NCBI RefSeq assembly: GCF_002102355.1
Contig: NZ_LQPT01000082.1
Coordinates: forward strand, 62,001 to 126,000
DNA from: Mycobacterium sherrisii
Lineage (GTDB): Bacteria > Actinomycetota > Actinomycetes > Mycobacteriales > Mycobacteriaceae
DNA length: 64,000 bases
Direction of reading: 5' to 3'
The notes under the pieces were generated by a model. The model ran no database searches. It was not told where the DNA came from and was given only the letters and a program-made list of their open reading frames with translations. Within the stretch, counting starts at the first letter, position 1, and every line of letters starts with the position of its first letter. The translations under genes were made by a program, and so were the position numbers. This document shows, in pieces, positions 20,098 to 28,458 of the stretch.

Positions 20098-21713
20098 ACA
20101 CGTCGCAGTCGCCGCTGCTGACCGTCGAGGGCCTGCAGGTCAGCTTCGGCGAGCGCACCCCCGCGGTGTGCGATGTCGATCTGCGCGTGATGCGGGGTCA
20201 GACCGTCGCCGTGGTAGGCGAATCGGGCTCGGGCAAGACCACCACGGCCGCCGCGATCCTCGGGCTCCTGCCGCCCGGCGGTCGAATCACCCACGGCCGC
20301 ATCATGTTCGACGGAATTGACCTCACCGCGGCGGATCGCCGGGTGCTGCGCTCCATCCGGGGGCGGCGCATCGGCTACGTCCCACAAGACCCGGTGACGA
20401 ACCTCAACCCAGTCTGGAAGATCGGCTTTCAGATCCGGGAGGCGTTGCGGGCCAACACCGATGGCCGTCAGGCCCGCTGGCGGGCGGTGGAATTGCTGGC
20501 CCAGGCGGGCATGGCCGACGCGGAGAAGCAGGCTGCCAAGTATCCACACCAGCTGTCCGGGGGCATGTGCCAGCGCGCCCTGATCGCCATCGGCCTCGCG
20601 GGGCGCCCGCAGCTGCTGATCGCCGACGAGCCGACGTCCGCGCTGGACGTCACCGTACAGCGGCAGGTGCTCGACCATCTGCAACACCTGACCGACGAAC
20701 TCGGCACCGCGTTGCTGCTGATCACCCACGACCTGGCGCTGGCCGCCGAACGGGCCGAGCGGGTCGTCGTCATGCATCGCGGGGCCGTGGTGGAATCCGG
20801 TGCTGCACAGTCCATCCTGGGCAAACCCGAACACGAGTACACCCGGCGGCTGGTGGCCGCTGCCCCGTCGCTGACGATCCGCCGCCCGGCACGGACACCG
20901 TCGTCCGCTGCGGCGGACGACATCCTGGTGGCCTCCGAGCTCACCAAGGTCTACCGGGAATCGCACGGCGCGCCGTGGCGGCGCGCACAGATCCGCGCCG
21001 TCGACGCGGTGTCCTTCAGGCTGCGGCGAGCCCGCACCCTGGCCATCGTCGGCGAATCGGGATCCGGCAAATCCACCGTGGCCCGGATGGCGCTCGGGCT
21101 GCTCGAACCCACCTCCGGCACAGTGACGTTCGACGGCACCCGCATCTGCGACCGGTCGGGGCGCGAGGCGATGATGGCCTTTCGTCGGCGCGTGCAGCCG
21201 GTGTTCCAGAACCCCTACGGCAGCCTGGACCCGATGTATTCGGTGTTTCGCGCGATCGAAGAACCGTTGCGCATCCACCGGCTCGGCGACCGCCGGCAGC
21301 GCGAGCAGGCCGTGCGCGAGCTCCTCGACCAGGTGGCGCTGCCGTCGTCGCTGCTGAGCAGGTTGCCGCGCGAGCTGTCGGGCGGTCAACGCCAGCGGGT
21401 CGCGATCGCCCGGGCGCTGGCGCTGCGGCCCGACGTGCTGGTCTGCGACGAGGCGGTGTCGGCGCTCGACGTGCTGGTACAGGCGCAGATCCTGGAACTG
21501 CTGAATTCGCTGCAGGCCGACCTCGGTCTCGCCTACCTGTTCATCAGTCACGACCTGGCGGTGGTCCGGCAGATCGCCGACGAGGTGCTGGTGATGCGCG
21601 CCGGGAGAATCGTCGAGCAGGCCGCCACCGAGGAGCTGTTCAGCCGGCCCAACCACGAGTACACCCGGCAGTTGCTGGAGGCCATCCCCGGCCCGTCCAC
21701 TCCACACCGATAG
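20094..21713 (+). CDS. dppD: Dipeptide ABC transporter, fused double ATPase DppD
   Basis: 539 residues containing two complete ATP-binding cassettes in one chain, replacing the separate DppD and DppF of enterobacteria. The first half has GESGSGKTT (42-50), signature LSGGMCQR and Walker B LLIADEPTS. The second half has GESGSGKST, LSGGQRQR and VLVCDEAVS, where the usual ADE-P of Walker B is CDEAV. Both end in an oligopeptide-transporter C-terminal motif (EHEYTRRL and NHEYTRQL). It starts with GTG inside the end of dppC. Confidence 0.95.
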   Translation: MNTSQSPLLTVEGLQVSFGERTPAVCDVDLRVMRGQTVAVVGESGSGKTTTAAAILGLLPPGGRITHGRIMFDGIDLTAADRRVLRSIRGRRIGYVPQDPVTNLNPVWKIGFQIREALRANTDGRQARWRAVELLAQAGMADAEKQAAKYPHQLSGGMCQRALIAIGLAGRPQLLIADEPTSALDVTVQRQVLDHLQHLTDELGTALLLITHDLALAAERAERVVVMHRGAVVESGAAQSILGKPEHEYTRRLVAAAPSLTIRRPARTPSSAAADDILVASELTKVYRESHGAPWRRAQIRAVDAVSFRLRRARTLAIVGESGSGKSTVARMALGLLEPTSGTVTFDGTRICDRSGREAMMAFRRRVQPVFQNPYGSLDPMYSVFRAIEEPLRIHRLGDRRQREQAVRELLDQVALPSSLLSRLPRELSGGQRQRVAIARALALRPDVLVCDEAVSALDVLVQAQILELLNSLQADLGLAYLFISHDLAVVRQIADEVLVMRAGRIVEQAATEELFSRPNHEYTRQLLEAIPGPSTPHR

Positions 21714-21724
21714 GTTGACAAGCT

Positions 21725-22486
21725 GTGACGGCAGACCCGCTGGCCCCGCTGATGGAGCTGCCCGGCGTCGCCGAGGCGAGCGACCGGGCCCGCGAGGCGT
21801 TGGGCCGCGCGCACCGGCACCGGGCCAACCTGCGCGGGTGGCCGGTCACCGCGGCCGAAGCGTCGCTGCGCGCGGCGCGTGCCTCCTCAGTGCTCGACGG
21901 CGGGCCGGTGCGATTCGAAGACCTCGCGAATCAGTCGGGGGTCAGCGACCCCGTGTTCGGCGGCGCACTGCGGGTGGCCCAGGAACTGGAAGGCGGCGCA
22001 GGCCTGGTGGTCAGGACGTGGCAGCGGGCTCCCCTGCAGGCGTTGGCGCGCCTGCACATGCTGGCCGCCGCGGACCTGGCTGACGACGACCACCTGGGCC
22101 GGCCCCGGGCCGATGCCGAAGTGGGGCCGCGCCTGGCACTGCTGGCTGACATCGTCAGCGGCCGTAGCCAAGTGCCGGCGCCGGTGATCGCCGCGGTTGC
22201 GCACGGAGAACTGCTGACGCTCAAGCCTTTTGGCAGCGCCGACGGCGTGGTGGCGCGCGCGGCCTCGCGATTGGTGACCATCGCTACCGGGCTGGACCCG
22301 CACGGACTCGGCGTGCCGGAGGTCAGCTGGATGCGCGGACCGGGCGACTACCGTTCTGCCGCAAGCGGATTCGCGCAGGGCACACCGCGGGGGGTAGGTG
22401 CTTGGGTGGTGCTGTGTTGCCGGGCGCTGCAAGCCGGCGCGCAGGAGGCGTTGTCGATCGCCGAGTCTTTGCCGGGAAAGAAATAA
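21725..22486 (+). CDS. Conserved protein of unknown function (Rv3662c type)
   Basis: 253 residues from GTG 21725, 11 bases after dppD. It is alanine-rich and mostly helical, with a central HMLAAADLADDDHLGRP stretch and no signal peptide or membrane segment. It matches the conserved actinobacterial family around M. tuberculosis Rv3662c (annotated only as a possible oxidoreductase). I see no cofactor motif. Proximity to dppD suggests cotranscription, not a transport role as such. Confidence 0.85.
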   Translation: MTADPLAPLMELPGVAEASDRAREALGRAHRHRANLRGWPVTAAEASLRAARASSVLDGGPVRFEDLANQSGVSDPVFGGALRVAQELEGGAGLVVRTWQRAPLQALARLHMLAAADLADDDHLGRPRADAEVGPRLALLADIVSGRSQVPAPVIAAVAHGELLTLKPFGSADGVVARAASRLVTIATGLDPHGLGVPEVSWMRGPGDYRSAASGFAQGTPRGVGAWVVLCCRALQAGAQEALSIAESLPGKK

Positions 22487-22509
22487 CGCGCGCGAAAAAG
22501 GCGGCCCGG

Positions 22510-22817
22510 ACATGCAGAGCGGGCGGCGTTCCGAAGTATTCGGTGCGCCGCCCGCTAGCACGGAACCCGGTTACCATGCGTGCACTTCTGGGCTGCGTGG
22601 GTGGCCTCGGCGATCTTGCGACGCTTCGAACTCCAGCCCCACCCAAAGGGCCGTCCAAGCTCTTCTGCTTTTCGCAATTACGCAGGCCCGCAACACTTCT
22701 GCCATTATCGCGGCTATGACTCCGCGTGGGTGCCGGGTACCGTGCTGGGCGCCCGGGTCGGGAGATCGAACCTTCTCTTCCGGATCGACCTTGGCCTCGC
22801 CGGGCTTCCGTGGTTCC
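22510..22817 (-). ncRNA. ms1: Ms1 small RNA (MTS2823 / ncRv13661 homologue)
   Basis: The gap between the convergent Rv3662c- and Rv3661-type genes holds no real coding frame. On the minus strand a strong promoter (22824-22853) is followed by about 300 transcribed bases ending in a long hairpin. This gap, orientation and length are those of MTS2823 in M. tuberculosis and Ms1 in M. smegmatis, an abundant stationary-phase RNA that binds core RNA polymerase lacking sigma factor and stores it. Several complementary blocks in the middle allow a long rod-like fold. The 3' end is uncertain by about 20 bases. Identity rests on context, strand and size, not on a covariance search. Confidence 0.8.
22518..22556 (-). 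terminator. 3' hairpin of the Ms1 RNA
   Basis: AGCGGGCGGCG and CGCCGCCCGCT form an 11-bp perfect stem, and the 17-base loop contains a second inner stem (CCGAA/TTCGG). A run of five T residues follows about 20 bases later on the minus strand (22499-22495). Confidence 0.65.
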
Positions 22818-22823
22818 TTTGTA

Positions 22824-22853
22824 CTACTAGACCCTTAGCACAGCAAGGGTCAA
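22824..22853 (-). promoter_or_regulatory. Promoter of the Ms1 RNA
   Basis: Reading the minus strand, TTGACC (22853-22848) and TAGTAG (22829-22824) are separated by 18 bases, a strong SigA-type pair. The predicted first transcribed base is near 22817, at GGAACC. Confidence 0.65.
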
Positions 22854-22926
22854 TTCTGTGAACATTGCGAATGCACAGGCGATCGGGTGTTTGCCAGCGT
22901 CGCTGTTCGGCGCGTGGCGCGGGTCG

Positions 22927-23784
22927 CTACAACGCGAACCGACGCAGCAGCGAGTAGGTGACCGCACCGGCGGCCAGCGCGGTAATGCTCACGGCCGCCG
23001 TGGTGGCGATCGCCGCACCCGACGGGGCCGGGATCCGGTCGCGCAGCGACACGGGCCGGGAGAAACTCAAGACCGGCCAACCGCGTTCGGTCGCCTCCTT
23101 GCGCAGCGCGCGGTCGGGGTTGACCACACTCGGATGCCCCACGGTCTCGAGCATCGGCAGGTCGGTGATCGAGTCGGAGTAGGCGTAGCAATGTTCCAGC
23201 GGATAGCCCTCGCGTGCGGCCAGCTCGCGGATGGCTTGCACCTTGCCTTCCCCGTAGCAGTAGAACGCGACCTCACCGGTGTACTTCCCGTCCTCGACGA
23301 CCATCCGGGTCGCCATCGCATGCGTGGCGCCGAGCGCACGGGCGATCGGCGCCACGATCTCCTCGCCGGACGCGGACACCACGACGACGTCGCGGCCGCA
23401 CAGCTTGTGCCCGGCGATCAGGTCCGCGGCCTCGGCGAACACCAGCGGCGTCACGATGTCGTGCAGTGTTTCGTTGACGATCGACTTGACCTGCGCGACG
23501 TCCCAGCCGGTGCACATGTTGGCCAGGTGGGTACGCATGCGGTCCATCTGGTCATGATCGGCACCCGATAGCAGGAAGATGAATTGGGCGTAGCTGGACT
23601 TCAGCACGGCACGCCGGTTGAGCAGTCCTTGGTTGAAGAACGGTTTGCTGAACGCCAGGGTGCTGGACTTGGCGATGATCGTCTTGTCCAGGTCGAAGAA
23701 GGCCGCCGTGCGGCCATGCGGGGGGCCGGGTGCAGCGGTCTGGTCCGAAGTTTGCTGGGGTGCGTCCGAGTCGGAGACGGTCAC
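22927..23784 (-). CDS. HAD-superfamily (SerB-like) phosphatase with C-terminal membrane helix (Rv3661 type)
   Basis: 285 residues from GTG 23784, which gives the conserved VTVSDS start; a longer frame to 23835 is not supported. The HAD motif I is FFDLDKTII (two aspartates), motif II VVVSASGEE, motif III GEGK and motif IV YSDSITDLPML. This is the HAD-IB class related to phosphoserine phosphatase. The last ~30 residues form a hydrophobic helix (AAIATTAAVSITALAAGAVTY), suggesting membrane attachment. The substrate is unknown. The orthologue sits next to the septum/pilus gene ssd in M. tuberculosis. Confidence 0.9.
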   Translation of the reverse strand: MTVSDSDAPQQTSDQTAAPGPPHGRTAAFFDLDKTIIAKSSTLAFSKPFFNQGLLNRRAVLKSSYAQFIFLLSGADHDQMDRMRTHLANMCTGWDVAQVKSIVNETLHDIVTPLVFAEAADLIAGHKLCGRDVVVVSASGEEIVAPIARALGATHAMATRMVVEDGKYTGEVAFYCYGEGKVQAIRELAAREGYPLEHCYAYSDSITDLPMLETVGHPSVVNPDRALRKEATERGWPVLSFSRPVSLRDRIPAPSGAAIATTAAVSITALAAGAVTYSLLRRFAL

Positions 23785-23911
23785 GACCTCAGCATAGGTG
23801 GGCCGGACCCGCGGGCCGGGGGATTGTCGGCGCAACCCGCTGAGCAGCGTGCAACGGACGAGGCCAACGGGATTTTTGCGGTGAAAACGGCCGCGCGGAA
23901 AAAAACCGCTC

Positions 23912-23942
23912 TTGCGTCAATCCGCACTGTCGTGTGTATAGT
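23912..23942 (+). promoter_or_regulatory. Promoter of the 6C small RNA
   Basis: TTGCGT (23912-23917) and TATAGT (23937-23942) are spaced 19 bases apart, with a TGTG just before the -10. The predicted start is near 23949. The region directly upstream is AT-richer than its surroundings. Confidence 0.6.
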
Positions 23943-23948
23943 AAGCAT

Positions 23949-24044
23949 TACTCGGCCTACGCCGAGGGTGTATCAGCCCGACCCCCCGGGGCTGATGCAC
24001 GACGACCTCCGCCTCCTCCCCCCCTGGCGGGGGTCGTCCCTTTT
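23949..24044 (+). ncRNA. B11: 6C small RNA (B11 / ncRv13660c homologue)
   Basis: About 95 bases folding into three hairpins: CTCGGC/GCCGAG (23951-23966); ATCAGCCC/GGGCTGAT (23972-23996) with a loop containing six consecutive C; and GACGACC/GGTCGTC (24001-24038) with inner stem CCGCC/GGCGG and a loop containing seven C. It ends in a T tract. C-rich loops on two hairpins define the actinobacterial 6C RNA. In M. tuberculosis this RNA (B11, about 93 bases) lies in the same gap between Rv3660c and Rv3661. It has been linked to replication and envelope-related mRNAs through its C-rich loops. Confidence 0.88.
24001..24044 (+). terminator. Terminator hairpin of the 6C RNA
   Basis: The third hairpin (GACGACC...GGTCGTC with inner CCGCC/GGCGG) is directly followed by CCCTTTT, a good intrinsic terminator. 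A second T run (TATTTTT) follows at 24051-24057. Confidence 0.75.
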
Positions 24045-24222
24045 CTGGGGTATTTTTCCCGGCATTTAGACCATCGCAACGCGCCCCCGTGTGTTGCGGG
24101 CACAGTGTTATCCGTCGCCTCGACGAACGCCGGCGGCTCGTCTTTGTGCACACTCGCGTCTCTCTCCACAAAATCCGATTTGGGACTGGTGTCCCATCCT
24201 CGGCTGCCCGCACGGTGGTGGG

Positions 24223-25317
24223 GTGAGTGTCAGCACGGGCCCCCAGGAGCGACGTTCCGCGGGCGTTCTGGCGGTCTTGACCGACCCGAATCTGCGCGAC
24301 GAGCTGGACCGGGTGGCCGCCGCGGTCGGCGTGCGTGTGGTGCATGCCGGCAGTTCACCGATCGGTCGGAAAACCTGGTCGGCGGCCGCCGCGGTAGTAC
24401 TCGACGAGGCCGCCGCCGCACGCTGCGCCGACCTGCCACGCCGGACCCACGTCAGCGTGTTGAGCACGGCCGAACCCGCGTCGTCGACGTGGGCCGCGGC
24501 GGTCGCGGTCGGTGCTCAAGACGTGCTGACCGTGCCCGAGCGGGAGCACGAACTGATTCGCGCACTCGCCGAGGCGGCCGAATCAGTGCGGGATGACCGA
24601 TCGCGCGGCGGCATTGTCGCGGTAATCGGGGGTTGCGGCGGCGCCGGCGCCTCGTTGTTCGCTGCCGCCTTGGCGCGCGTCGCGCCCGAGGCACTACTGG
24701 TCGATCTTGATCCGTGGTCCGGCGGCGCCGATTTGCTGCTCGGCGCCGAGGCGACGCCCGGAGTGCGCTGGCCCGACCTGGCCTTGCAAGGCGGACGGCT
24801 CAACTGGACGGCCGTGCGCGATGCGTTGCCGCGGCTGGATGGCATCAGCGTGCTGTCGGGCACGCGGCACAGCTACGAGTTGGAAGCGGGGCCAGTACAG
24901 GCCGTGGTCGACGCGGGCAGCCGCGGCGGCGTCAGCGTGGTGTGCGATCTGGCCCGCCGGCTGACCGACGCCGTTCACGCCGCGCTGGACGCCGCCGACC
25001 TCGTCGTGGTCGTCAGTCCCTGTGACGTGCGGGCGTGCGCGGCGACGGCGGCCCTGACCCCGGTGCTGGCCGCGACCAATCCGAATCTCGGGTTGGTGGC
25101 CCGTGGACCGTCGCCGGGCGGCCTGCGCGCCGCCGAGCTCGCCGACATCACCGCACTGCCACTGCTGGCGTCGATGCGTGCCGAACCGCAGCTGGCCGAA
25201 CAGCTTGAGCATGGCGGGCTGCGGCTGGGACGGCGATCGGCGCTGGCCGGGGCGGCGCGCCGGGTGCTGGCGATGCTGCCCCGGGCGGGCTCGGCGGCGA
25301 AAGGCCGGGCGGCGTGA
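24223..25317 (+). CDS. ssd: Septum-site-determining/TadZ-like ParA-family protein (Rv3660c type)
   Basis: 364 residues from GTG 24223. A receiver-like N-terminal half (AVLTDPNLRDELDRVAAAVGVRVV, alternating strands and helices) is followed by a MinD/ParA-like ATPase fold. The P-loop is degenerate, GGCGGAGASLF: the signature lysines are missing, as in M. tuberculosis Ssd, whose overproduction blocks septation. The same architecture is that of TadZ/CpaE pilus-localisation proteins, and the gene is first of the Tad locus, overlapping the ATPase gene by 4 bases. Both readings are compatible: polar localisation of the pilus machine. Confidence 0.9.
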   Translation: MSVSTGPQERRSAGVLAVLTDPNLRDELDRVAAAVGVRVVHAGSSPIGRKTWSAAAAVVLDEAAAARCADLPRRTHVSVLSTAEPASSTWAAAVAVGAQDVLTVPEREHELIRALAEAAESVRDDRSRGGIVAVIGGCGGAGASLFAAALARVAPEALLVDLDPWSGGADLLLGAEATPGVRWPDLALQGGRLNWTAVRDALPRLDGISVLSGTRHSYELEAGPVQAVVDAGSRGGVSVVCDLARRLTDAVHAALDAADLVVVVSPCDVRACAATAALTPVLAATNPNLGLVARGPSPGGLRAAELADITALPLLASMRAEPQLAEQLEHGGLRLGRRSALAGAARRVLAMLPRAGSAAKGRAA

Positions 25318-26486
25318 CGGGGCCGCTGATCGAACGGGTGCGCGAGCGGCTCGCCGCAGAGTCGGCGCCGCTGGGATCGTCGCTGCGACCCAACGTCGTG
25401 GCCGCGGCGATCCGGGCCGAGTCGGGCGGAATGCTCGGCGACACCGAGGTGCTGGCCAATCTGCGGGTGTTGCAGACCGAGTTGACCGGTGCCGGAATTC
25501 TGCAGCCGCTGCTGTGCGCCGACGGCACCACCGACGTCCTGGTCACCGCGCCCGATGCGGTGTGGGTCGACGATGGAAACGGCTTGCGCCGCAGTCACAT
25601 CCGATTTGCCGACGAAGCCGCGGTGCGCCGGTTGGCACAGCGACTCGCCCTGGCCGCGGGCAGGCGCCTCGACGATGCGCAGCCGTGGGTCGACGGTCAG
25701 CTGAGCGGGATCGGCGCCGGTGGCTTCGCGGTCCGGTTGCACGCGGTGCTGCCGCCGGTGGCGGCCGCGGGCACGTGTTTGTCGCTGCGGGTGCTGCGGC
25801 CAGCCACTCAGGACCTGCCGGGCCTGGTCGCGGCCGGGGCGATCCCAACGGAGGCCGCCGCGCTCGTCGCCGACATCATCGCGGCCCGGTTGGCGTTCCT
25901 GGTCTGCGGCGGCACCGGCGCCGGGAAGACAACCCTGCTGGCCGCCATGTTGGGCGCCGTGCCGAAGACCGAGCGGATCGTGTGTGTCGAGGATGCCGCC
26001 GAGTTGGCACCGCCGCATCCGCACCTGGTGAAGCTGGTCGCGCGATGCGCCAATGTCGAAGGCGTGGGCGAGGTTTCGGTTCGCCAATTGGTCCGACAGG
26101 CATTGCGAATGCGGCCCGACCGCATCGTGGTTGGCGAGGTTCGGGGCGCCGAGGTGGTCGACCTGCTGGGCGCGCTGAACACCGGCCATGACGGCGGGGC
26201 GGGCACGGTGCATGCCAACAATCCGGGTGAGGTCCCGGCCCGGTTGGAGGCGCTGGGTGCCCTCGGCGGCCTGGACCGCGCCGCGTTACACAGTCAGTTG
26301 GCCGCCGCCGTGCAGGTGTTGCTCCACGTCTCCCGGGACCGCGCGGGGCGACGCCGCCTCGCCGAGATCGCGGTGCTGCGCTATGTCGACGGGCACGTCC
26401 GCGCGGTGACGGCGTGGCATGCGGACCAGGGGATGACCGACGATGCCGATGCCTTGCATCGGTTGCTGCGAAGTCGGCTGCCGTGA
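25314..26486 (+). CDS. Tad pilus assembly ATPase (TadA/CpaF family, Rv3659c type)
   Basis: 390-residue secretion ATPase that powers Flp pilin assembly on the cytoplasmic face. Walker A GGTGAGKTT is at 199-207; the Asp box and Walker B read VCVEDAAEL and RMRPDRIVVGEVRG, followed by the His box GHDGGAGTVHANN. The GTG start overlaps the stop of ssd, and the stop overlaps the next gene by 4 bases. It is somewhat longer than the M. tuberculosis annotation (about 352), with an intact N-terminal domain. Confidence 0.93.
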   Translation: MTGPLIERVRERLAAESAPLGSSLRPNVVAAAIRAESGGMLGDTEVLANLRVLQTELTGAGILQPLLCADGTTDVLVTAPDAVWVDDGNGLRRSHIRFADEAAVRRLAQRLALAAGRRLDDAQPWVDGQLSGIGAGGFAVRLHAVLPPVAAAGTCLSLRVLRPATQDLPGLVAAGAIPTEAAALVADIIAARLAFLVCGGTGAGKTTLLAAMLGAVPKTERIVCVEDAAELAPPHPHLVKLVARCANVEGVGEVSVRQLVRQALRMRPDRIVVGEVRGAEVVDLLGALNTGHDGGAGTVHANNPGEVPARLEALGALGGLDRAALHSQLAAAVQVLLHVSRDRAGRRRLAEIAVLRYVDGHVRAVTAWHADQGMTDDADALHRLLRSRLP

Positions 26487-27289
26487 GCGGCGTGTCGGTC
26501 GCGGCGCTGTGTTTGGCGTTGGCGCTCTTGCTTGTTCCGTCGTCGCGTGGTCGTCGGTTGGGTCGGTCGAGGCCGTCGCGCCGACCGCTGATCGTCCCCG
26601 CCCGCGCGGCGGGTTGGCTCCCGGTGTGTGGCATCGCCGCGGGCGCGGCGATGCTGCCGGTGACGGTCGTGCTGGCCGGCGTGGTAGTGGCGGCCACGGC
26701 GAGCCTGCGCCTGCATCGGAAGCGCCGGATCCGGCGATCAATCGAAGAAGGCCGGACGCTGGAAGCCGCGCTCGACGTGCTGGTCGGCGAGCTGCGCGTC
26801 GGGAACCATCCGGTGCGCGCCTTCGCGGTGGCCGCCGACGAAACCGCCGGTCCGGTGGCCGCGGCGTTGCGCGGGGTCGCGGCCCGGGCCCGATTGGGCG
26901 CCGATGTCACGGCGGGACTGCGCACGGCGGCGCGTACGTCGGCGCAACCTGCGCATTGGCATCGACTGGCGGTGTGCTGGCAGCTGGCTAGCGAGTACGG
27001 CCTGGCGATCGCCACCCTGATGCGCACCGCGCAACGCGATATCGTTGAGCGGCAACGGTTCTCGGCACGGGTAAGCTCTGGATTGGCGGGCGCACGCGCC
27101 ACGGCGGCGATTCTGGCCGGCCTGCCGGTGCTCGGCGTCGTGCTGGGCCAGCTGATCGGGGCCCGGCCATTGAGCTTCTTGTTCGGCGGGCACGTCGGCG
27201 GGTGGCTGCTGCTGGCTGGCTCGTTGCTGGCGTGCGCCGGTTTGCTGTGGTCGGACCGGATCATCCAGCGCGCGGGAGCCGGATCATGA
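26483..27289 (+). CDS. Tad pilus inner-membrane platform protein (TadB-like, Rv3658c type)
   Basis: 268 residues from GTG 26483. Two N-terminal helices, a cytoplasmic type II secretion F-domain (RRSIEEGRTLEAALDVLVGELRVGNHP... to about 200) and two C-terminal helices give the GspF/TadB topology. It starts inside the TadA-like stop codon and ends with a 4-base overlap onto the next platform gene. Confidence 0.9.
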   Translation: MSGVSVAALCLALALLLVPSSRGRRLGRSRPSRRPLIVPARAAGWLPVCGIAAGAAMLPVTVVLAGVVVAATASLRLHRKRRIRRSIEEGRTLEAALDVLVGELRVGNHPVRAFAVAADETAGPVAAALRGVAARARLGADVTAGLRTAARTSAQPAHWHRLAVCWQLASEYGLAIATLMRTAQRDIVERQRFSARVSSGLAGARATAAILAGLPVLGVVLGQLIGARPLSFLFGGHVGGWLLLAGSLLACAGLLWSDRIIQRAGAGS

Positions 27290-27879
27290 GTGCCGCGGCG
27301 ATCCTGCTGGCGATGGCGGTGCTGCTGATGCCTGGACCGTCGGTGGTGCGCACCCGCGCAGGGTCGTTGCGCGCGCGACGACACCGGGCGCCGAACTCCC
27401 CGGCGCGCGAACCGGATCCGCTTGCGATCGCGTCGACCTTGGACGTGCTTGCGGCGTGCCTTGAGGCCGGAATGGCGGTGTCGACCGCGGCGACCGCGAC
27501 CGCGGGGTCTGCGCCACCCGCGCTGGGCCGAGTGCTGCGCCGGGCCGCGGACCTGCTGGCGTTGGGCGCGGATCCCGCTGTGGCCTGGTCACTCTCCCCG
27601 GATCCGGGGCGACCGGCAGAGCACGCGTCGACCGACGCCCTACTGCGGCTGGCTCGGCGCTCGGCGTCCTCGGGCTCGGCGCTGGCCGCCGGCGTCGCCG
27701 AACTGGCCGACCAGTCGCGGCACGACGCCGCGCACGCCGCCGCGGCGGCGGCCGAGCGTGCCGGGGTGCTGATCGCCGGGCCGCTGGGCCTGTGCTTTCT
27801 GCCCGCATTCGTCTGCCTGGGCATTGTGCCAGTGGTGGCGGGATTGGCCCGAGATGTCCTGCAGTCCGGCGTGCTGTGA
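27286..27879 (+). CDS. Tad pilus platform protein (TadC-like, Rv3657c type)
   Basis: 197 residues. An N-terminal helix, a cytoplasmic helical domain (LDVLAACLEAGMAVSTAATATA is typical of the TadC F-domain) and a C-terminal hydrophobic helix (GPLGLCFLPAFVCLGIVPVVAGL). It is shorter than proteobacterial TadC, as usual for actinobacteria. Start ATG 27286 overlaps the previous stop. Confidence 0.88.
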   Translation: MSAAAILLAMAVLLMPGPSVVRTRAGSLRARRHRAPNSPAREPDPLAIASTLDVLAACLEAGMAVSTAATATAGSAPPALGRVLRRAADLLALGADPAVAWSLSPDPGRPAEHASTDALLRLARRSASSGSALAAGVAELADQSRHDAAHAAAAAAERAGVLIAGPLGLCFLPAFVCLGIVPVVAGLARDVLQSGVL

Positions 27880-27915
27880 ACGACAGGCACTATCCACAAC
27901 AGAGGAGAAGCATTG

Positions 27916-28116
27916 GTGATCAACATGATACGTGGGGTCGTGACACGGCTCGCGGTCCTGGCGACCGACGAGTCGGGGATGTCCACGGTCGAATACGCGA
28001 TCGGCACAATCGCCGCCGCGGCATTCGGCGCGATCCTTTATACCGTCGTCACCGGCGACTCGATCGTGTCCGCGTTGACGAAAATCATCGGGCGCGCACT
28101 CAACACCAAGGTCTAG
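27916..28116 (+). CDS. Flp-type prepilin, DUF4244 family (Rv3656c type)
   Basis: 66 residues from GTG 27916 with GAGGAG 8 bases upstream (TTG at 27913 and ATG at 27925 are alternatives). After a short positively charged leader the class III signal reads DESG|MSTVEYAIGTIAAAAF, with the prepilin glycine, the +5 glutamate and tyrosine, and a single hydrophobic helix. This is the predicted pilus subunit. No prepilin peptidase is encoded nearby, so processing must be supplied from elsewhere. Confidence 0.9.
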   Translation: MINMIRGVVTRLAVLATDESGMSTVEYAIGTIAAAAFGAILYTVVTGDSIVSALTKIIGRALNTKV

Positions 28117-28139
28117 TCGGGTGTTGCGGGGCCAGCACC

Positions 28140-28439
28140 GTGGAAGCGGCCTTGGCGATCGCCGCGCTGGTCGTGGTCCTGGTGCTATGCCTGGCCGGCA
28201 TCACGGCGGTGTCGATGCAGGTCCGTTGTATCGACGCGGCGCGGGAGGCGGCCCGGCTGGCGGCCCGCGGCGATGAACGCCGGGCGGTCGAGGTCGCCGG
28301 CGGTATTGCCCCCAGCGGGGCGCGCGTCAACGTGCGCCACGACGGCGACTTGCTGGTGGCGACCGTCATCGCACATTCGGATCTGTTGCCCGCCTTGGAT
28401 ATCAGCGCGCGGGCCGTCGCCGCCGCCGAGCCACCGTGA
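28140..28439 (+). CDS. TadE-like minor pilin (Rv3655c type), start uncertain
   Basis: 99 residues from GTG 28140 (VEAALAIAALVVVLVLCLAG), a hydrophobic N-terminal helix and a small exported domain with MQVRCIDAAREAARLAARGD, the hallmark of TadE proteins. The same frame is open upstream and encodes GASTVEAA, the expected TadE signal motif, yet contains no ATG, GTG or TTG between the pilin's stop and residue V. Either translation starts at 28140 and trims the motif, or starts at GTG 28121 in another frame and shifts. Confidence 0.82.
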   Translation: MEAALAIAALVVVLVLCLAGITAVSMQVRCIDAAREAARLAARGDERRAVEVAGGIAPSGARVNVRHDGDLLVATVIAHSDLLPALDISARAVAAAEPP

Positions 28440-28458
28440 TGACCGGGGTGCGGCGACG

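Noticed and set aside
22490-22860. Short + strand frames in the Ms1 region
   Set aside because: They overlap each other, lack ribosome binding sites and contain the RNA's terminator; a noncoding RNA explains the region better.
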